Shown: positions 49,363 to 59,995 of the stretch, piece by piece
Position numbering within the stretch: position 1 is the stretch's first letter
Layout: each line of letters starts with the position of its first letter
Source: Lactobacillus sp.
GTDB lineage: Bacteria; Bacillota; Bacilli; Lactobacillales; Lactobacillaceae
Direction: 5' to 3'
DNA: 64,000 nt
NCBI GenBank assembly: GCA_022641965.1
Contig: JALCDX010000005.1
Span: 1-64,000 of the forward strand
The notes under the pieces: generated by a model
Seen by the model: only the letters and a program-made list of their open reading frames with translations
Database searches by the model: none
What the model was told of the DNA's origin: nothing
Program-made: the position numbers and the translations under genes

Positions 49363-51297
49363 ATGAGTTTTGCTATCACTCTGCCAGATGGCAGCAAAAA
49401 AGAATTTGACTCAGCAGTGACTGCTGGTGAAGTTGCCAGCAAAATTGCCGTTTCTTTAGGAAAAGCAGCCGTTGCTGCCAAAGTTGATGGTCAAATCGTA
49501 CCACTCGATTATCAATTGAGTAGCGATCATAAAGTTGCTATCTTGACTGACAAAGATGACGAAGGTTTGAATGTTTTACGGGCTACTGCTGCTTTTGTTT
49601 TCGCTGCCGTTGCCAAGAAGGCTTATCCTGAACTGCATTTAGGTCAACATGCTGCTGATGAGGATGGCTTCTATGTTGATACTGACAAAGCTGACCAAAT
49701 CAAAGTTGGCGAATTGCCGAAATTGAAGCGGGCCATGGAAAAGGCAGTTAAAAATGGTGAACCAATCAAGCATGTGCAGCTGGCTAAGGCTGATTTAGCT
49801 AAACAATTTGCCGATGATCCGTTTAAGTCAGCTTTGCTTAAAGACGAAAGCGATCCAGTCGATGCTTATCAATTAGGCGACTTCATTGACTTTGGCTATG
49901 ATGCTTTGCTGCCAAACACTGGCAAGATCAAGCAATTTGATTTGTTGTCAGTAGCTGGTGCTTACTGGCTGGGCAAATCATCAAACCCAATGCTGCAGCG
50001 GATCTTCGGGACTGCTTTCTTTAAGAAAGCAGATCTTGATGCCGATTTGAAGCGGCGGGCAGAAATCAAGGAACGCGACCACCGGACTATCGGCCGTGAT
50101 TTGGACCTGTTCTTTGTTGATCCGAAGGTCGGTGCTGGTCTTCCTTACTGGATGCCTAAAGGCGCTACGATTCGCCGAGTTATCGAACGCTACATCATCG
50201 ATAAAGAAGTTGCTGATGGTTACGAACACGTTTATACCCCAGTTTTGATGAACTTGGATGCTTACAAGACTTCCGGCCACTGGGCACACTACCGTGATGA
50301 CATGTTCCCGCCAATGGACATGGGCGACGGCGAAATGCTGGAATTGCGCCCAATGAACTGCCCATCGCATATTCAAATCTACAAGCACCACATTCGCTCT
50401 TACCGGGAATTGCCAATCAGAATTGCTGAACTGGGCATGATGCACCGTTATGAAAAATCTGGCGCTTTGTCAGGCTTGCAGCGGGTGCGTGAAATGACTT
50501 TGAACGATGGACACACTTTCGTTGCTTTAGACCAAGTTCAAACTGAATTCGCCAAGATTTTGAAACTGATCATGGATGTTTATAAGGACTTTGACATCAC
50601 TGATTACTACTTCCGTCTGTCATACCGTGATCCAAAGAATACTCAAAAGTACTTTGCTAATGACGAGATGTGGGAACGCAGTCAAAAGATGCTGAAAGGC
50701 GCGATGGATGATTTAGGCCTTGACTACGTTGAAGCCGAAGGCGAAGCTGCCTTCTACGGTCCAAAGCTTGATATCCAAACCAAGACTGCTTTGGGCAATG
50801 ACGAAACCATGTCAACTATTCAGCTTGACTTCATGCTGCCAGAACGCTTTGGCTTGACTTATGTTGGTCAAGATGGTGAAGAACACCGGCCAGTTATGAT
50901 CCACCGCGGTATTGTTGGTACGATGGAAAGATTTATTGCTTATCTGACTGAAATTTACAAGGGTGCCTTCCCAACTTGGCTGGCCCCAGTGCAAGCAGAA
51001 ATTATTCCAGTCAACCTGGATGCACATGGCGATTATGCTAAAAAGTTGCGTGATGATTTGAATAAGCGCGGATTTAGAGCACATGTTGATATGCGCAATG
51101 AGAAATTAGGCTACAAGATTCGTGAGTCACAAACCCAAAAAGTTCCTTACACTTTGGTTGTCGGCGATGATGAAATGAAGGCCGATGGCGTCAACGTTCG
51201 TCCATATGGAACGGCTGATGAAATTTCAATGAGCCGGGCAGACTTCTTGAAGAAGATTGCCGCTGACGTTGCTTCTTACTCACGGGAAGAAAAATAA
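49363..51297 (+). CDS. thrS: Threonyl-tRNA synthetase
   Basis: [18 protein letters not shown] domain, [37 protein letters not shown]. Confidence 0.98.
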   Translation: MSFAITLPDGSKKEFDSAVTAGEVASKIAVSLGKAAVAAKVDGQIVPLDYQLSSDHKVAILTDKDDEGLNVLRATAAFVFAAVAKKAYPELHLGQHAADEDGFYVDTDKADQIKVGELPKLKRAMEKAVKNGEPIKHVQLAKADLAKQFADDPFKSALLKDESDPVDAYQLGDFIDFGYDALLPNTGKIKQFDLLSVAGAYWLGKSSNPMLQRIFGTAFFKKADLDADLKRRAEIKERDHRTIGRDLDLFFVDPKVGAGLPYWMPKGATIRRVIERYIIDKEVADGYEHVYTPVLMNLDAYKTSGHWAHYRDDMFPPMDMGDGEMLELRPMNCPSHIQIYKHHIRSYRELPIRIAELGMMHRYEKSGALSGLQRVREMTLNDGHTFVALDQVQTEFAKILKLIMDVYKDFDITDYYFRLSYRDPKNTQKYFANDEMWERSQKMLKGAMDDLGLDYVEAEGEAAFYGPKLDIQTKTALGNDETMSTIQLDFMLPERFGLTYVGQDGEEHRPVMIHRGIVGTMERFIAYLTEIYKGAFPTWLAPVQAEIIPVNLDAHGDYAKKLRDDLNKRGFRAHVDMRNEKLGYKIRESQTQKVPYTLVVGDDEMKADGVNVRPYGTADEISMSRADFLKKIAADVASYSREEK

Positions 51298-51299
51298 AT

Positions 51300-51445
51300 A
51301 TTGACCTCTGCTAGTGGCAAGAGTATCATATAGAAGTTGAGAACAAGAAGAAGCTTCCCGCTTCTCGCCTAAGTTAACTAACCTCTGGGCTGATCGATAA
51401 TTTCTGTTGATTAAAAGCGGGTAGTCTGTGACCCGCTTTTTTCTT
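51300..51445 (+). promoter_or_regulatory. Leader of infC-rpmI-rplT (L20-leader-type attenuator)
   Basis: Terminator aaaagcggg-tagtctgtga-cccgctttt (51413-51440) plus upstream cccgctt (51357-51363) able to pair with the 5' arm. Confidence 0.75.
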
Positions 51446-51475
51446 GTCCTCAAATTAACATGGAGGTGAAGACTC

Positions 51476-52006
51476 ATACCAAGGAATATGATTTTAAACG
51501 AAGCCATTCGAGCACGGCAGGTTCGGCTGATTGGCGTCGACGGCAAACAAATTGGCGTTGTTTCTAAGCAAGAAGCATTACGGCAAGCTGCGGATGAAGA
51601 TTTGGACCTAGTCCTGCTTTCACCAAATGCCAAGCCACCAGTTGCGCGAATCATGGACTATGGCAAGTTCCGTTTCGAACAGCAAAAGAAAGCTAAAGAA
51701 TCTCGGAAAAAGCAAAAAGTCGTAGCCATGAAAGAGCTGCGTTTAAGTCCGACAATTGAAGGCAATGACTTTGATTTTAAATTGAAGCATGCCCGCAAAT
51801 TCTTGGAGAAGGGCGCAAAAGTCCGAATTTCGATTCGTTTTCGCGGTCGGGCCATTACCCACAAGGATTTAGGCCGACAAGTTCTGCTTAAGATGGCTGA
51901 TGAAACTTCTGATATTGCAACTGTTGTTTCACGGCCGAAGATGGAAGGTCGGCAAATGTTCTTAATGCTGGCACCAACGGGCGAAAAGGACAAAAAGAAA
52001 AACTAG
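51476..52006 (+). CDS. infC: Translation initiation factor IF-3, probable AUA start at 51476
   Basis: NEAIRARQVRLIGVDGKQIGVVSKQEALRQA IF-3 signature; SD ggaggtg 9 nt before in-frame ATA. The ORF track uses ATG at 51488. Confidence 0.93.
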   Translation: MPRNMILNEAIRARQVRLIGVDGKQIGVVSKQEALRQAADEDLDLVLLSPNAKPPVARIMDYGKFRFEQQKKAKESRKKQKVVAMKELRLSPTIEGNDFDFKLKHARKFLEKGAKVRISIRFRGRAITHKDLGRQVLLKMADETSDIATVVSRPKMEGRQMFLMLAPTGEKDKKKN

Positions 52007-52027
52007 TTAATTTGGAGGAATTTAATT

Positions 52028-52228
52028 ATGCCAAAAATGAAGACACACCGCGCTTCAGCTAAGCGCTTTAAGAGAACTGCTAATGGTGGTTTGAAACGTC
52101 ATCACGCTTATACTGGCCACCGTTTCCACGGCAAGACTAAGAAACAACGTCGTCATTTGAGAAAAGCTGCTATGGTTTCAGCTAGTGACATGAAGCGCAT
52201 CAAACAGATGCTTTCCCAAATGCATTAA
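52028..52228 (+). CDS. rpmI: 50S ribosomal protein L35
   Basis: [42 protein letters not shown]. Confidence 0.98.
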   Translation: MPKMKTHRASAKRFKRTANGGLKRHHAYTGHRFHGKTKKQRRHLRKAAMVSASDMKRIKQMLSQMH

Positions 52229-52262
52229 TAAAATTAAGAAAGTTTTTGAGGAGGAATTTTAG

Positions 52263-52619
52263 ATGCCAAGAGTTAAAGGTGGAACTGTAACACGCAAACG
52301 TCGTAAGAAGATCATGAAGCTGGCCAAGGGTTACCGTGGCGCTAAGCATATGGAATTCAAGGCAGCCAGCACGCAAGTCTTTGTGTCACGCAAATATGCT
52401 TTCCGTGACCGTAAGAAGCGTAAGAGCGAGTTCAGACGTTTATGGATTGCTCGTATTAACGCTGCTGCTCGGCAAAATGGCTTATCATACAGCAAGTTAA
52501 TGCACGGCTTAAAGGTCGCTGGCGTAACTATCAACCGCAAGATGCTGGCTGACATTGCTTACAATGATGAAAAGACTTTTGCTGAATTAGCTGCTACTGC
52601 TAAGAAAGCTTTGAACTAA
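52263..52619 (+). CDS. rplT: 50S ribosomal protein L20
   Basis: [35 protein letters not shown]. Confidence 0.98.
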   Translation: MPRVKGGTVTRKRRKKIMKLAKGYRGAKHMEFKAASTQVFVSRKYAFRDRKKRKSEFRRLWIARINAAARQNGLSYSKLMHGLKVAGVTINRKMLADIAYNDEKTFAELAATAKKALN

Positions 52620-52627
52620 GCTCATCA

Positions 52628-52664
52628 CAAAAAGACGTGCTCTGTAAGGGCGCGTCTTTTTTTC
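52628..52664 (+). terminator. Terminator of the infC operon
   Basis: aaaaagacgtgc...gcgcgtctttttt. Confidence 0.8.
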
Positions 52665-52714
52665 TTATCTGTGCAGGCTTATATTATAATTGATGATTGA
52701 AAAGGAGTTTGGCT

Positions 52715-53236
52715 ATGTGGCTGCATCCCCGCTATACAATTGACAGCATTTATCATTTAAATCCTGAGCAATTGGCTAACAAGGGCATCAAAGCCGTTTT
52801 TTCTGATTTGGATAATACCTTGCTGGCTTGGAACAAGCGCGAAACAGCAGCAGAAATGATGCAGCTCAAGCAGGCTTTGCAAGCCGCAGGTATCAGGTTG
52901 GTAGTTGTTTCCAACAACTCTGATGAACGTGTTGGCAAAGTGTTAACGCCATGGGGGATTGATTTTATTGCTCGGGCGCGTAAACCTTTGCCTAGCGGCA
53001 TTTTACGCGGCTTGCGCAAGTATGACTTGTCAAAAAAGCAAGTTTTAATGGTTGGCGACCAGCTGATTACAGACGTGCAAGCTGCCAATTTGGCTGGTGT
53101 TGGTTCAGTGCTGGTTAAGCCACTGGTCGAGACCGATAAATGGAATACGCGGATTAACCGCTTTTTTGAAAAAATTATTTTTGCAATATTTACCTTAACT
53201 GGCAGAAAAGTGACCTTTGAGGAGCAACTAAAATGA
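52715..53236 (+). CDS. yqeG: YqeG family HAD-IIIA phosphatase
   Basis: MWLHPRYTIDSIYHLNPEQLANKGIKAVFSDLDNTLLAWNKRE. Confidence 0.94.
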   Translation: MWLHPRYTIDSIYHLNPEQLANKGIKAVFSDLDNTLLAWNKRETAAEMMQLKQALQAAGIRLVVVSNNSDERVGKVLTPWGIDFIARARKPLPSGILRGLRKYDLSKKQVLMVGDQLITDVQAANLAGVGSVLVKPLVETDKWNTRINRFFEKIIFAIFTLTGRKVTFEEQLK

Positions 53237-54336
53237 ATGAGATTCGTTGTATTGGCTGTGGCAGCCCCCTGCAAGCAGAAAATCCCAAACAAGCTGGCTA
53301 CGTGCCGGCGAGCGGTTTAGCAAAAGCTGAAGCCGGAGATGGCAATGTTTATTGTAAGCGCTGTTTTAAACTGCGCCATTATGGTCAGATTATGCCAGTT
53401 AGTGCTGACCGTGATACCTTTTTAAAATTGCTGTCGCAGTTAAATCAGCAGCCAGCAATGATTGTTAATGTTGTCGATCTGTTCGATGTTAATGGCTCGT
53501 TGCTTTCATCTCTTCCGCGTTTCATTGGCAACAACGATTTTATTTTAGTTGGCAACAAAATTGACTTGTTCCCAAAAAACAGCCGCTTCAGCCGGATTAA
53601 AGACTGGTTGCGACAAATCGCTAACAATGCTGGCTTGTATCCAAAAGCTGTTTTTCTGGTTAGCGGTCAAACTGGACAAGGCGTTGCTGATTTGGTTGCC
53701 TATTTAGATAAATTTAGTAGGCACGAAGACATTGATTTTGTTGGGATGACTAATGTGGGCAAATCGACCTTGCTGAATCAGATTATCAGTGAAGTCAGCC
53801 CTGAAAAGGATTTGATTACGACTAGTCGTTTTCCGGGCACAACTTTAGACCGAATCGAAATTCCGTTCGCTGGCGGACACAATCTAGTTGACACTCCAGG
53901 CATTATTGCTGATCAGCAGCTGACAGGCTTGCTTGATTCGACCGAACTTAAACAGGTGCTTCCCCGTAAGCCGCTGAAGCCTGCTACTTACCAGCTGGAA
54001 GCTGGACAGACCTTGTTTTTAGGTGGTTTGGGCAGGATAGATTATGTACAAGGCCCAAAAACCAGTTTTGTTGTTTATGTGAGCCGCGACTTATATGTTC
54101 ACCGAACCAAAACCAGCCATGCTGCTGAATTTTATGAGAAGCAGGCTGGGAAACTGCTGATTCCGCCGCAAAATCCAGCTAAGCTGCCTGCCTGGCAAGG
54201 CCGCGATTATGCAGTTGCTGCTAAGAGTGATTTGCTCTTTGGCGGAATTGGTTTTGTAACGGTACCAGCTGGCTGCCACGTGCGGACGTATACGCCAGGC
54301 GGCATTGGCCAAGGAGTTAGAAAGGCGCTGATTTAG
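53233..54336 (+). CDS. yqeH: Ribosome biogenesis GTPase YqeH
   Basis: CIGCGSPLQ...VYCKRCFKLRHYG zinc finger; circularly permuted GTPase motifs VGNKIDLFPK, GMTNVGKSTLLN. Confidence 0.96.
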   Translation: MNEIRCIGCGSPLQAENPKQAGYVPASGLAKAEAGDGNVYCKRCFKLRHYGQIMPVSADRDTFLKLLSQLNQQPAMIVNVVDLFDVNGSLLSSLPRFIGNNDFILVGNKIDLFPKNSRFSRIKDWLRQIANNAGLYPKAVFLVSGQTGQGVADLVAYLDKFSRHEDIDFVGMTNVGKSTLLNQIISEVSPEKDLITTSRFPGTTLDRIEIPFAGGHNLVDTPGIIADQQLTGLLDSTELKQVLPRKPLKPATYQLEAGQTLFLGGLGRIDYVQGPKTSFVVYVSRDLYVHRTKTSHAAEFYEKQAGKLLIPPQNPAKLPAWQGRDYAVAAKSDLLFGGIGFVTVPAGCHVRTYTPGGIGQGVRKALI

Positions 54337-54338
54337 AT

Positions 54339-54977
54339 ATGACGAATACCCAGTGTGCAACGCGGCGCATGACACAAGTGGAATTAGCACCGCTCCCTAA
54401 TAAAAAAGGCAAACAGATCGGCATTATGGGCGGGACTTTTAATCCAGTCCACATTGCTCACTTGGTGGGTGCCCAGCAGGCCCTAACGAAACTGCGATTG
54501 GATGAAATCTGGTTTATTCCGGACAATATTCCGCCGCATAAGCATATGGATCAGTGGGTTTCAGCTGAAGATCGGGTTGAGATGCTGCGTCTAGCGACTA
54601 AGGATAACCCCCGCTTTAAGGTAAAATTGCTGGAATTGCAGCGCGGCGGCGTTTCTTATACGATCGACACCATGCATTACTTGCTGCGTCATGCCCCGCA
54701 AAATCATTACTATCTAATTATGGGCGGCGATCAAGTCAACAGTTTTCCGACTTGGAAAAATGCTGATGAACTAGCTAAATTAGCAACTTTGGTCGGGATT
54801 CGGCGTCCAGGCTATCCGCAAAATCCGCAATACCCGATGATTTGGGTCGATGCGCCTGACATTCGCTTGTCCTCAACGGCAATTCGCCTGAATGTGGCTA
54901 CTGGCAATTCAATTCGCTACTTGGTGCCTGAAAGCGTCCGCCAATTTATTAAGGAAAAGGGGCTGTATCGTGGTTGA
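54339..54977 (+). CDS. nadD: Nicotinate-nucleotide adenylyltransferase
   Basis: IGIMGGTFNPVHIAHLVGAQQA, SSTAIRL. Confidence 0.95.
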   Translation: MTNTQCATRRMTQVELAPLPNKKGKQIGIMGGTFNPVHIAHLVGAQQALTKLRLDEIWFIPDNIPPHKHMDQWVSAEDRVEMLRLATKDNPRFKVKLLELQRGGVSYTIDTMHYLLRHAPQNHYYLIMGGDQVNSFPTWKNADELAKLATLVGIRRPGYPQNPQYPMIWVDAPDIRLSSTAIRLNVATGNSIRYLVPESVRQFIKEKGLYRG

Positions 54978-55566
54978 TTTTTCACTGTCAGAAACTTTTT
55001 CACCGTTAACCAGCGCTGAATTAATCGCTCAGGAAAAAAGCATGATGGATGAGCATCGGTTTCAGCATTGCATTGGCGTGAGCCAAACGGCAGCCAAACT
55101 GGCTAGGCTCAACCATTATGATGTTGCTAAGGCTGCCTTAACTGGTTTTGTTCATGATTATGCCAAGCAGATTCCGGTGTCAGTTTATCGCCAGACGATT
55201 AAAGAACAAGGCTTTGACCCGGACCTGCTTAATTACAATCGAGCAATTTGGCATGGCATTGTTGGCAGCTGGTTCATTCAACGAGATTTAAAGATCACTG
55301 ATCCGGAAATAATTACGGCTGTTAAGCGCCACACTACTGGCGACGTGACAATGACGACCTTGGATAAAATCGTCTTTGTTGCTGATTTTATTGAACCAGG
55401 ACGGGATTTCCCAGGCGTTGAAGAAGCCAGAAAAGTTGCTTACGCTGATTTAAATGCAGGCGTAGGCTATGAATTGGCTCATACTCTAGCTTTTTTGATC
55501 GAACAACGGGCAAAAATTTATCCTAAAACGCTCTTGGCCTACAATCAGTGGGCTGTTAAAAAATAA
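54970..55566 (+). CDS. yqeK: HD-domain hydrolase YqeK
   Basis: HRFQHCIGVSQTAAKLARLN, GFVHDYAKQ; GTG start at 54970 proposed instead of the longer ORF. Confidence 0.92.
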   Translation: MVDFSLSETFSPLTSAELIAQEKSMMDEHRFQHCIGVSQTAAKLARLNHYDVAKAALTGFVHDYAKQIPVSVYRQTIKEQGFDPDLLNYNRAIWHGIVGSWFIQRDLKITDPEIITAVKRHTTGDVTMTTLDKIVFVADFIEPGRDFPGVEEARKVAYADLNAGVGYELAHTLAFLIEQRAKIYPKTLLAYNQWAVKK

Positions 55567-55582
55567 TCACAGAAAGAAGGAT

Positions 55583-55939
55583 TTGAAGACTGTGAACTCT
55601 GAAGACTTATTAAAAGCCGCTTTAGCTGCTATTTCTGACCGGCATGGACAAGAAACTGTAGCTTACGATATGCGGGGCGTCAGCATTTTAGCTGATTTTT
55701 ACGTCATTACCAGCGCTGATTCCAATCGGCAGCTGCATGCTTTGGCCAATTCCTTGGTTGAAGCAATGCACAAGCTGGATTACACCGATTACCGCATTGA
55801 AGGAACTCGTGATTCCAACTGGCTTCTGGTTGACCTAGGCGATGTTATCGTCAATATCTTTACTCCAGATGCGCGGGCTTTTTACGGTTTGGAGCAGTTG
55901 TGGAGCCAAGGCAAGCAATTGGCTGTAACCGAAGATTAG
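55583..55939 (+). CDS. rsfS: Ribosomal silencing factor RsfS
   Basis: [57 protein letters not shown]. Confidence 0.96.
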   Translation: MKTVNSEDLLKAALAAISDRHGQETVAYDMRGVSILADFYVITSADSNRQLHALANSLVEAMHKLDYTDYRIEGTRDSNWLLVDLGDVIVNIFTPDARAFYGLEQLWSQGKQLAVTED

Positions 55940-55946
55940 CTGTGCT

Positions 55947-57107
55947 ATGAGTACTGTTGGAATTATTGCTGAGTTTAACCCTTTTCATAGCGGGCATGAA
56001 TTTTTGCTTAATCGGGCGCGTCTGATTGCGAAAAACGATCCGATTATCGTTTTAATAAGCGGCAATTATGTGCAGCGCGGCGAGATGGCTATTTTAAACA
56101 AATGGAGCCGGGCAGAAGCAGCTTTGCGCAGCGGCGCCGACTTGGTTTTTGAAATGCCGTTTTCTACAGCTGTGCAGCCAGCTGATCTTTTCAGTCGTGG
56201 CGGCTTGCAGCTGCTAGCTGGCTTAGGGACAACTGATCTGGTTTTTGGGACAGAAGACGGGACCCTGAATTTTACAGCCTTGGCTGAACGAATTAGCAAA
56301 ATTCCTCAGCAAGATTTGCGTTTTCATGATTATACCCAGACTTATGCTACTCAGTATAATCAGGTGCTGGCCCAGGAGGTTGGCCGCGAAGTCAACCTGC
56401 CGAATGAAATTTTAGGGGTTGCATATGCTGTGGCAAACCTGAAATTAGCTCGGCCATTAAAATTGCATCCAGTTCAGCGCATTGGGGCAGACCACCGTGA
56501 GGCGGTTGCCCGTTTGCACGCAGTGGCGAGTGCTACATCTTTGCGCAATTTGCTACTGCAGGTTGGCCAGCCTGATTGGCAGCAATTGCAAGAATGGCTG
56601 CCAAAAGGCGAAGTTGCGTCTTTGCAAAAGCAGACGGTGTTACCAAGCTGGAATCTGCTCTTTCCATTTTTAAAATATCGTTTGGAAAGCAGCGAGGTGG
56701 AACAGCTGCGGCAAGTTTATCAAATGAGTGAAGGCCTTGAATATAAATTCAAGGCTGAAATTCATGAGGCAAAAACTTTCACTCAGTTCTTGCAGCGTGT
56801 GAAATCAAAGCGTTATACTTATTCACGTTTGCGTCGTTTGAGCCTCTATGCTTTACTGGGCATTAGCAATGAGCAAATGGCAGCTGCACAGGCTCAAACA
56901 AGCACTTTGCTGTTAGGCTTTTCTAACCGCGGACGCAATTATTTGAAAAAAATGCGAGGAGACTGGCAAGTACCGGTTCTTTCGAAAGTAGATCAGCATA
57001 ATAGCAAAACCGGCAGCTTAGCCCTGCAGGTGCGAGCTGACCGTTTAGCTGAACAATTGCTGACTGAAGATCAAAATTTTGGCCGCCGGCCAATTGAAGT
57101 GGAGTAA
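55947..57107 (+). CDS. tmcAL: tRNA(Met) cytidine acetate ligase (YlbM)
   Basis: [49 protein letters not shown]. Confidence 0.94.
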   Translation: MSTVGIIAEFNPFHSGHEFLLNRARLIAKNDPIIVLISGNYVQRGEMAILNKWSRAEAALRSGADLVFEMPFSTAVQPADLFSRGGLQLLAGLGTTDLVFGTEDGTLNFTALAERISKIPQQDLRFHDYTQTYATQYNQVLAQEVGREVNLPNEILGVAYAVANLKLARPLKLHPVQRIGADHREAVARLHAVASATSLRNLLLQVGQPDWQQLQEWLPKGEVASLQKQTVLPSWNLLFPFLKYRLESSEVEQLRQVYQMSEGLEYKFKAEIHEAKTFTQFLQRVKSKRYTYSRLRRLSLYALLGISNEQMAAAQAQTSTLLLGFSNRGRNYLKKMRGDWQVPVLSKVDQHNSKTGSLALQVRADRLAEQLLTEDQNFGRRPIEVE

Positions 57108-57109
57108 AA

Positions 57110-57655
57110 ATGCTGCAATATTCTTTTGAACAGCTGCATGAGCAGACAGATGTGCTCAAAGCAGTTGATGAGGACGTCACAGTGACTGATGCGTTTAAAC
57201 AGCGCAGTCAGCATTTGATTAATGATGCCCGCAATTTGCATGTCAAAGGGCAATTTTTTGCTGATGGGGATTATGTAACTGGCAGTTTTCAAGTAACTGC
57301 GGAAGTGGAAGCCCCATCAACGCGAAGCTTAGCCCCGGTGGTACTGCATCAAGATTTTAATTTTACTGAAACCTATTGCGATCATCAGCCGACTGCTGAA
57401 GAGTTGGAAGATGACCCAGACTTGATTGTGGCTGAAGATGGGGTTATTGATTTGCAAACTGCGGTCGAAGATAACCTGCTGCTGAGTTTGCCTTCAACTA
57501 TTTTGACGCCAGCCGAAGCCAATGATGATATCTTTCCGCATGGACAAGGTTGGGAAGTTGTTTCTGAACAAAAAGCGGCCGAGGCTAAAAAATATAAGCC
57601 TAATCCGGCTTTTGCCAAGTTAAAGGGTCTTTTTCCACCAGACAAAGATAATTAG
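57110..57655 (+). CDS. DUF177 (YceD) family protein
   Basis: Position downstream of tmcAL; VKGQFFADGDYVTGSFQVTAEVEAPSTRSLAPVVL. Confidence 0.85.
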   Translation: MLQYSFEQLHEQTDVLKAVDEDVTVTDAFKQRSQHLINDARNLHVKGQFFADGDYVTGSFQVTAEVEAPSTRSLAPVVLHQDFNFTETYCDHQPTAEELEDDPDLIVAEDGVIDLQTAVEDNLLLSLPSTILTPAEANDDIFPHGQGWEVVSEQKAAEAKKYKPNPAFAKLKGLFPPDKDN

Positions 57656-57728
57656 AAAACACTTGCCAAAACGGGCTATTTGAGAATAGAATTAAAAATG
57701 AGATTTAGCTTAAAGAAGGACAAAAAGA

Positions 57729-58442
57729 TTGAGTAAGATTCTAATTATCGAAGACGAAAAAAATTTAGCGCGGTTTGTTGAGCTGGAACTCCAGCACGAA
57801 AACTATGAGACCGCCGTTGAATTAAATGGACGCAAGGGTTTGGAAAAAGCTTTGCATGAAGATTTTGACGCGATCCTGCTTGATTTAATGCTGCCCGACC
57901 TAAACGGGTTGGAGATTGCTCGCCGTGTTCGGCAAGTCAAGAAGACGCCGATCATCATCATGACAGCTCGCGATTCAGTGATTGACCGTGTTTCGGGCTT
58001 AGACCATGGGGCTGATGATTATATCGTCAAACCATTTGCAATCGAGGAATTGCTGGCCCGCCTGCGGGCAGTCCTGCGCCGGGTGAAGATGGAAGAGGAC
58101 AGTAATAGCGGTGCGCTTTCCAAGCAGAAGATCGTTAAGTACGATGATTTAACAATCGAAACTGCTAACCGGATTGTGCATCGCGGCGACGAAGCCATTG
58201 ACTTGACTAAGCGCGAGTACAATTTACTCATGACCTTGATCGAGAACAAAGGCAATGTGGTCACTCGTGATCAGCTCTTAAATCAAATTTGGGGACCGAA
58301 CTCGAAGATTGAAACCAATGTGGTTGAAGTCTATGTTCGTTACCTGCGGAATAAGATTGACCAACCTGGTCGGCCTTCATATATTAAAACCGTGCGCGGA
58401 ACCGGCTATATGATGAGGGAAGAGCAAAGTGAAACCAAATAA
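57729..58442 (+). CDS. OmpR/PhoB-family response regulator (ArlR-like)
   Basis: ILIIEDEKNLARFVELEL, ILLDLMLPDLNGLEI, C-terminal winged helix with VEVYVRYLRNKID. Confidence 0.93.
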   Translation: MSKILIIEDEKNLARFVELELQHENYETAVELNGRKGLEKALHEDFDAILLDLMLPDLNGLEIARRVRQVKKTPIIIMTARDSVIDRVSGLDHGADDYIVKPFAIEELLARLRAVLRRVKMEEDSNSGALSKQKIVKYDDLTIETANRIVHRGDEAIDLTKREYNLLMTLIENKGNVVTRDQLLNQIWGPNSKIETNVVEVYVRYLRNKIDQPGRPSYIKTVRGTGYMMREEQSETK

Positions 58443-59943
58443 AACCAGTAAAAAAGAGGCCCGGCATATCTCCTTGGTCTATAAATGGATCGGTGGAGTG
58501 CTGATGATTATTGCGGCCTCTTTTGCTATTTTCACAGCTACGATTTATTCAGTTGTCAACCAAGAATTTTTGCGTCAGCAAACCAGTAGTTCACAAAATG
58601 TCGTGCAGACTTTTAGGAGCAGGCTGGTAAAAGTTAATCAGCGCTTGACTGTTTCTAACGTCGTGCCAATCCTTTCGCCAAATACTGAACGAATTTTGCA
58701 AGGCGAAGCAGGGGTGAAGCGCTCGACTGAAGATGACGACAAGGGCGAGGACGTTGTTAATGATCCAGTGCTGGCAGTCTTATCAAATAAAGACCTGCAC
58801 ATTACTATCTATAACGACCGCGGGGAAATCGCTTTTACCAATGACAATCATCCCCAGTTGCTGAGCAAAGTTAAAAAGGCCAAGCGCTCGCAGGTAGTTA
58901 ACACGAGCAGCGGCAAAGTTTTGCGCAGCAAAGCTCCTATTTATTCACAACGCAGTCATAAATTGACCGGTTACTTGGTCGTTGACAATACGATGCCAGC
59001 TTACAACAAAGTAATGAAACGGCTGCGGCGCGGAATTTTTATTTGGGCCTTTATTGCCTTGCTGCTTAGTGCGATTGCTTCGTATGCCTTGATTATCAGT
59101 TTTGTGCGGCCAATTAAATTAATGTCGAAAGTGGCGCGCAAAGTTGATGAACAGCCTGATAGCAGCGACCGGATCCCGGACTTGCATCGCCGGGATGAAT
59201 TGGGCGATTTAAGCGTAGCCTTTAATCATATGCTGGACCGAATGCAAGCCTATATTCAGCAGCAAAAGCAATTTGTGGGGGATGTCTCGCACGAATTGCG
59301 TACCCCGGTAGCAGTCATTCAAGGACACTTGAATATGCTTGAACGCTGGGGCAAAGATGATCCGAAGATTTTGGATGAGTCGATCAAAGCTTCGCTGCAA
59401 GAAACAGACCGCATGAAGTATTTGATTCAAGAAATGCTTGACCTGACCCGGGCAGAGCAAGTTGACGTGCAATTCCCGCATGCGGTCACCAAAGTCTCCG
59501 AAGTGGTTAAACGCGTGGTTGGCGACATGCGTATGCTGCATAAAGATTTCTTGATCCAACTGGATATCGATAATTTGCCAGCCGATACGCAGATCAAAAT
59601 GTACAATAATCACTTAGAAGAAATTTTGATTATTCTGATTGATAACGCCGTTAAATATTCAACCAATCGCAAAGAAGTCGATGTTAGCGCGTCAGTTTCT
59701 AAGAAGCGGGTTGATTTGGTTGTCCAAGATTTTGGTGAGGGAATCAGTCAAGACGACCTGCAGAAAATTTTCAACCGTTTCTACCGAGTTGATAAAGCTA
59801 GGACACGGGCTAAAGGCGGCAATGGTCTAGGATTGTCAATTGCTCAAAAATTAACGACCGCTTATCACGGGGAGATTAAGGTAGAGTCAGCGGTTGGTTC
59901 GGGCAGCCGTTTTGAATTATCCTTCCCGCTATTAGAAAAATAA
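58429..59943 (+). CDS. Sensor histidine kinase (ArlS-like)
   Basis: Two TM segments, HAMP, FVGDVSHELRTPVAVIQGHLNML H-box, GGNGLGLSIAQKL G-box. Confidence 0.93.
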   Translation: MKPNKTSKKEARHISLVYKWIGGVLMIIAASFAIFTATIYSVVNQEFLRQQTSSSQNVVQTFRSRLVKVNQRLTVSNVVPILSPNTERILQGEAGVKRSTEDDDKGEDVVNDPVLAVLSNKDLHITIYNDRGEIAFTNDNHPQLLSKVKKAKRSQVVNTSSGKVLRSKAPIYSQRSHKLTGYLVVDNTMPAYNKVMKRLRRGIFIWAFIALLLSAIASYALIISFVRPIKLMSKVARKVDEQPDSSDRIPDLHRRDELGDLSVAFNHMLDRMQAYIQQQKQFVGDVSHELRTPVAVIQGHLNMLERWGKDDPKILDESIKASLQETDRMKYLIQEMLDLTRAEQVDVQFPHAVTKVSEVVKRVVGDMRMLHKDFLIQLDIDNLPADTQIKMYNNHLEEILIILIDNAVKYSTNRKEVDVSASVSKKRVDLVVQDFGEGISQDDLQKIFNRFYRVDKARTRAKGGNGLGLSIAQKLTTAYHGEIKVESAVGSGSRFELSFPLLEK

Positions 59944-59948
59944 GCAAC

Positions 59949-59981
59949 AAAAAAACTAGCATCCAAAAATGCTAGTTTTTT
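59949..59981. terminator. Bidirectional terminator between HK and yidC
   Basis: aaaaactagcat-ccaaaa-atgctagttttt. Confidence 0.85.
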
Positions 59982-59995
59982 CATTCCTCGAAATT

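Noticed and set aside
49981-50445. 154-aa minus-strand ORF inside thrS
   Set aside because: Antisense to the conserved catalytic region of ThrS; shadow ORF.
52753-53292. 179-aa minus-strand ORF antisense to yqeG
   Set aside because: Shadow ORF opposite a well-supported YqeG gene; no RBS or family-like motifs.
59209-59613. 134-aa minus-strand ORF inside the histidine kinase gene
   Set aside because: Overlaps the conserved H-box and dimerisation region on the opposite strand; likely artefact.
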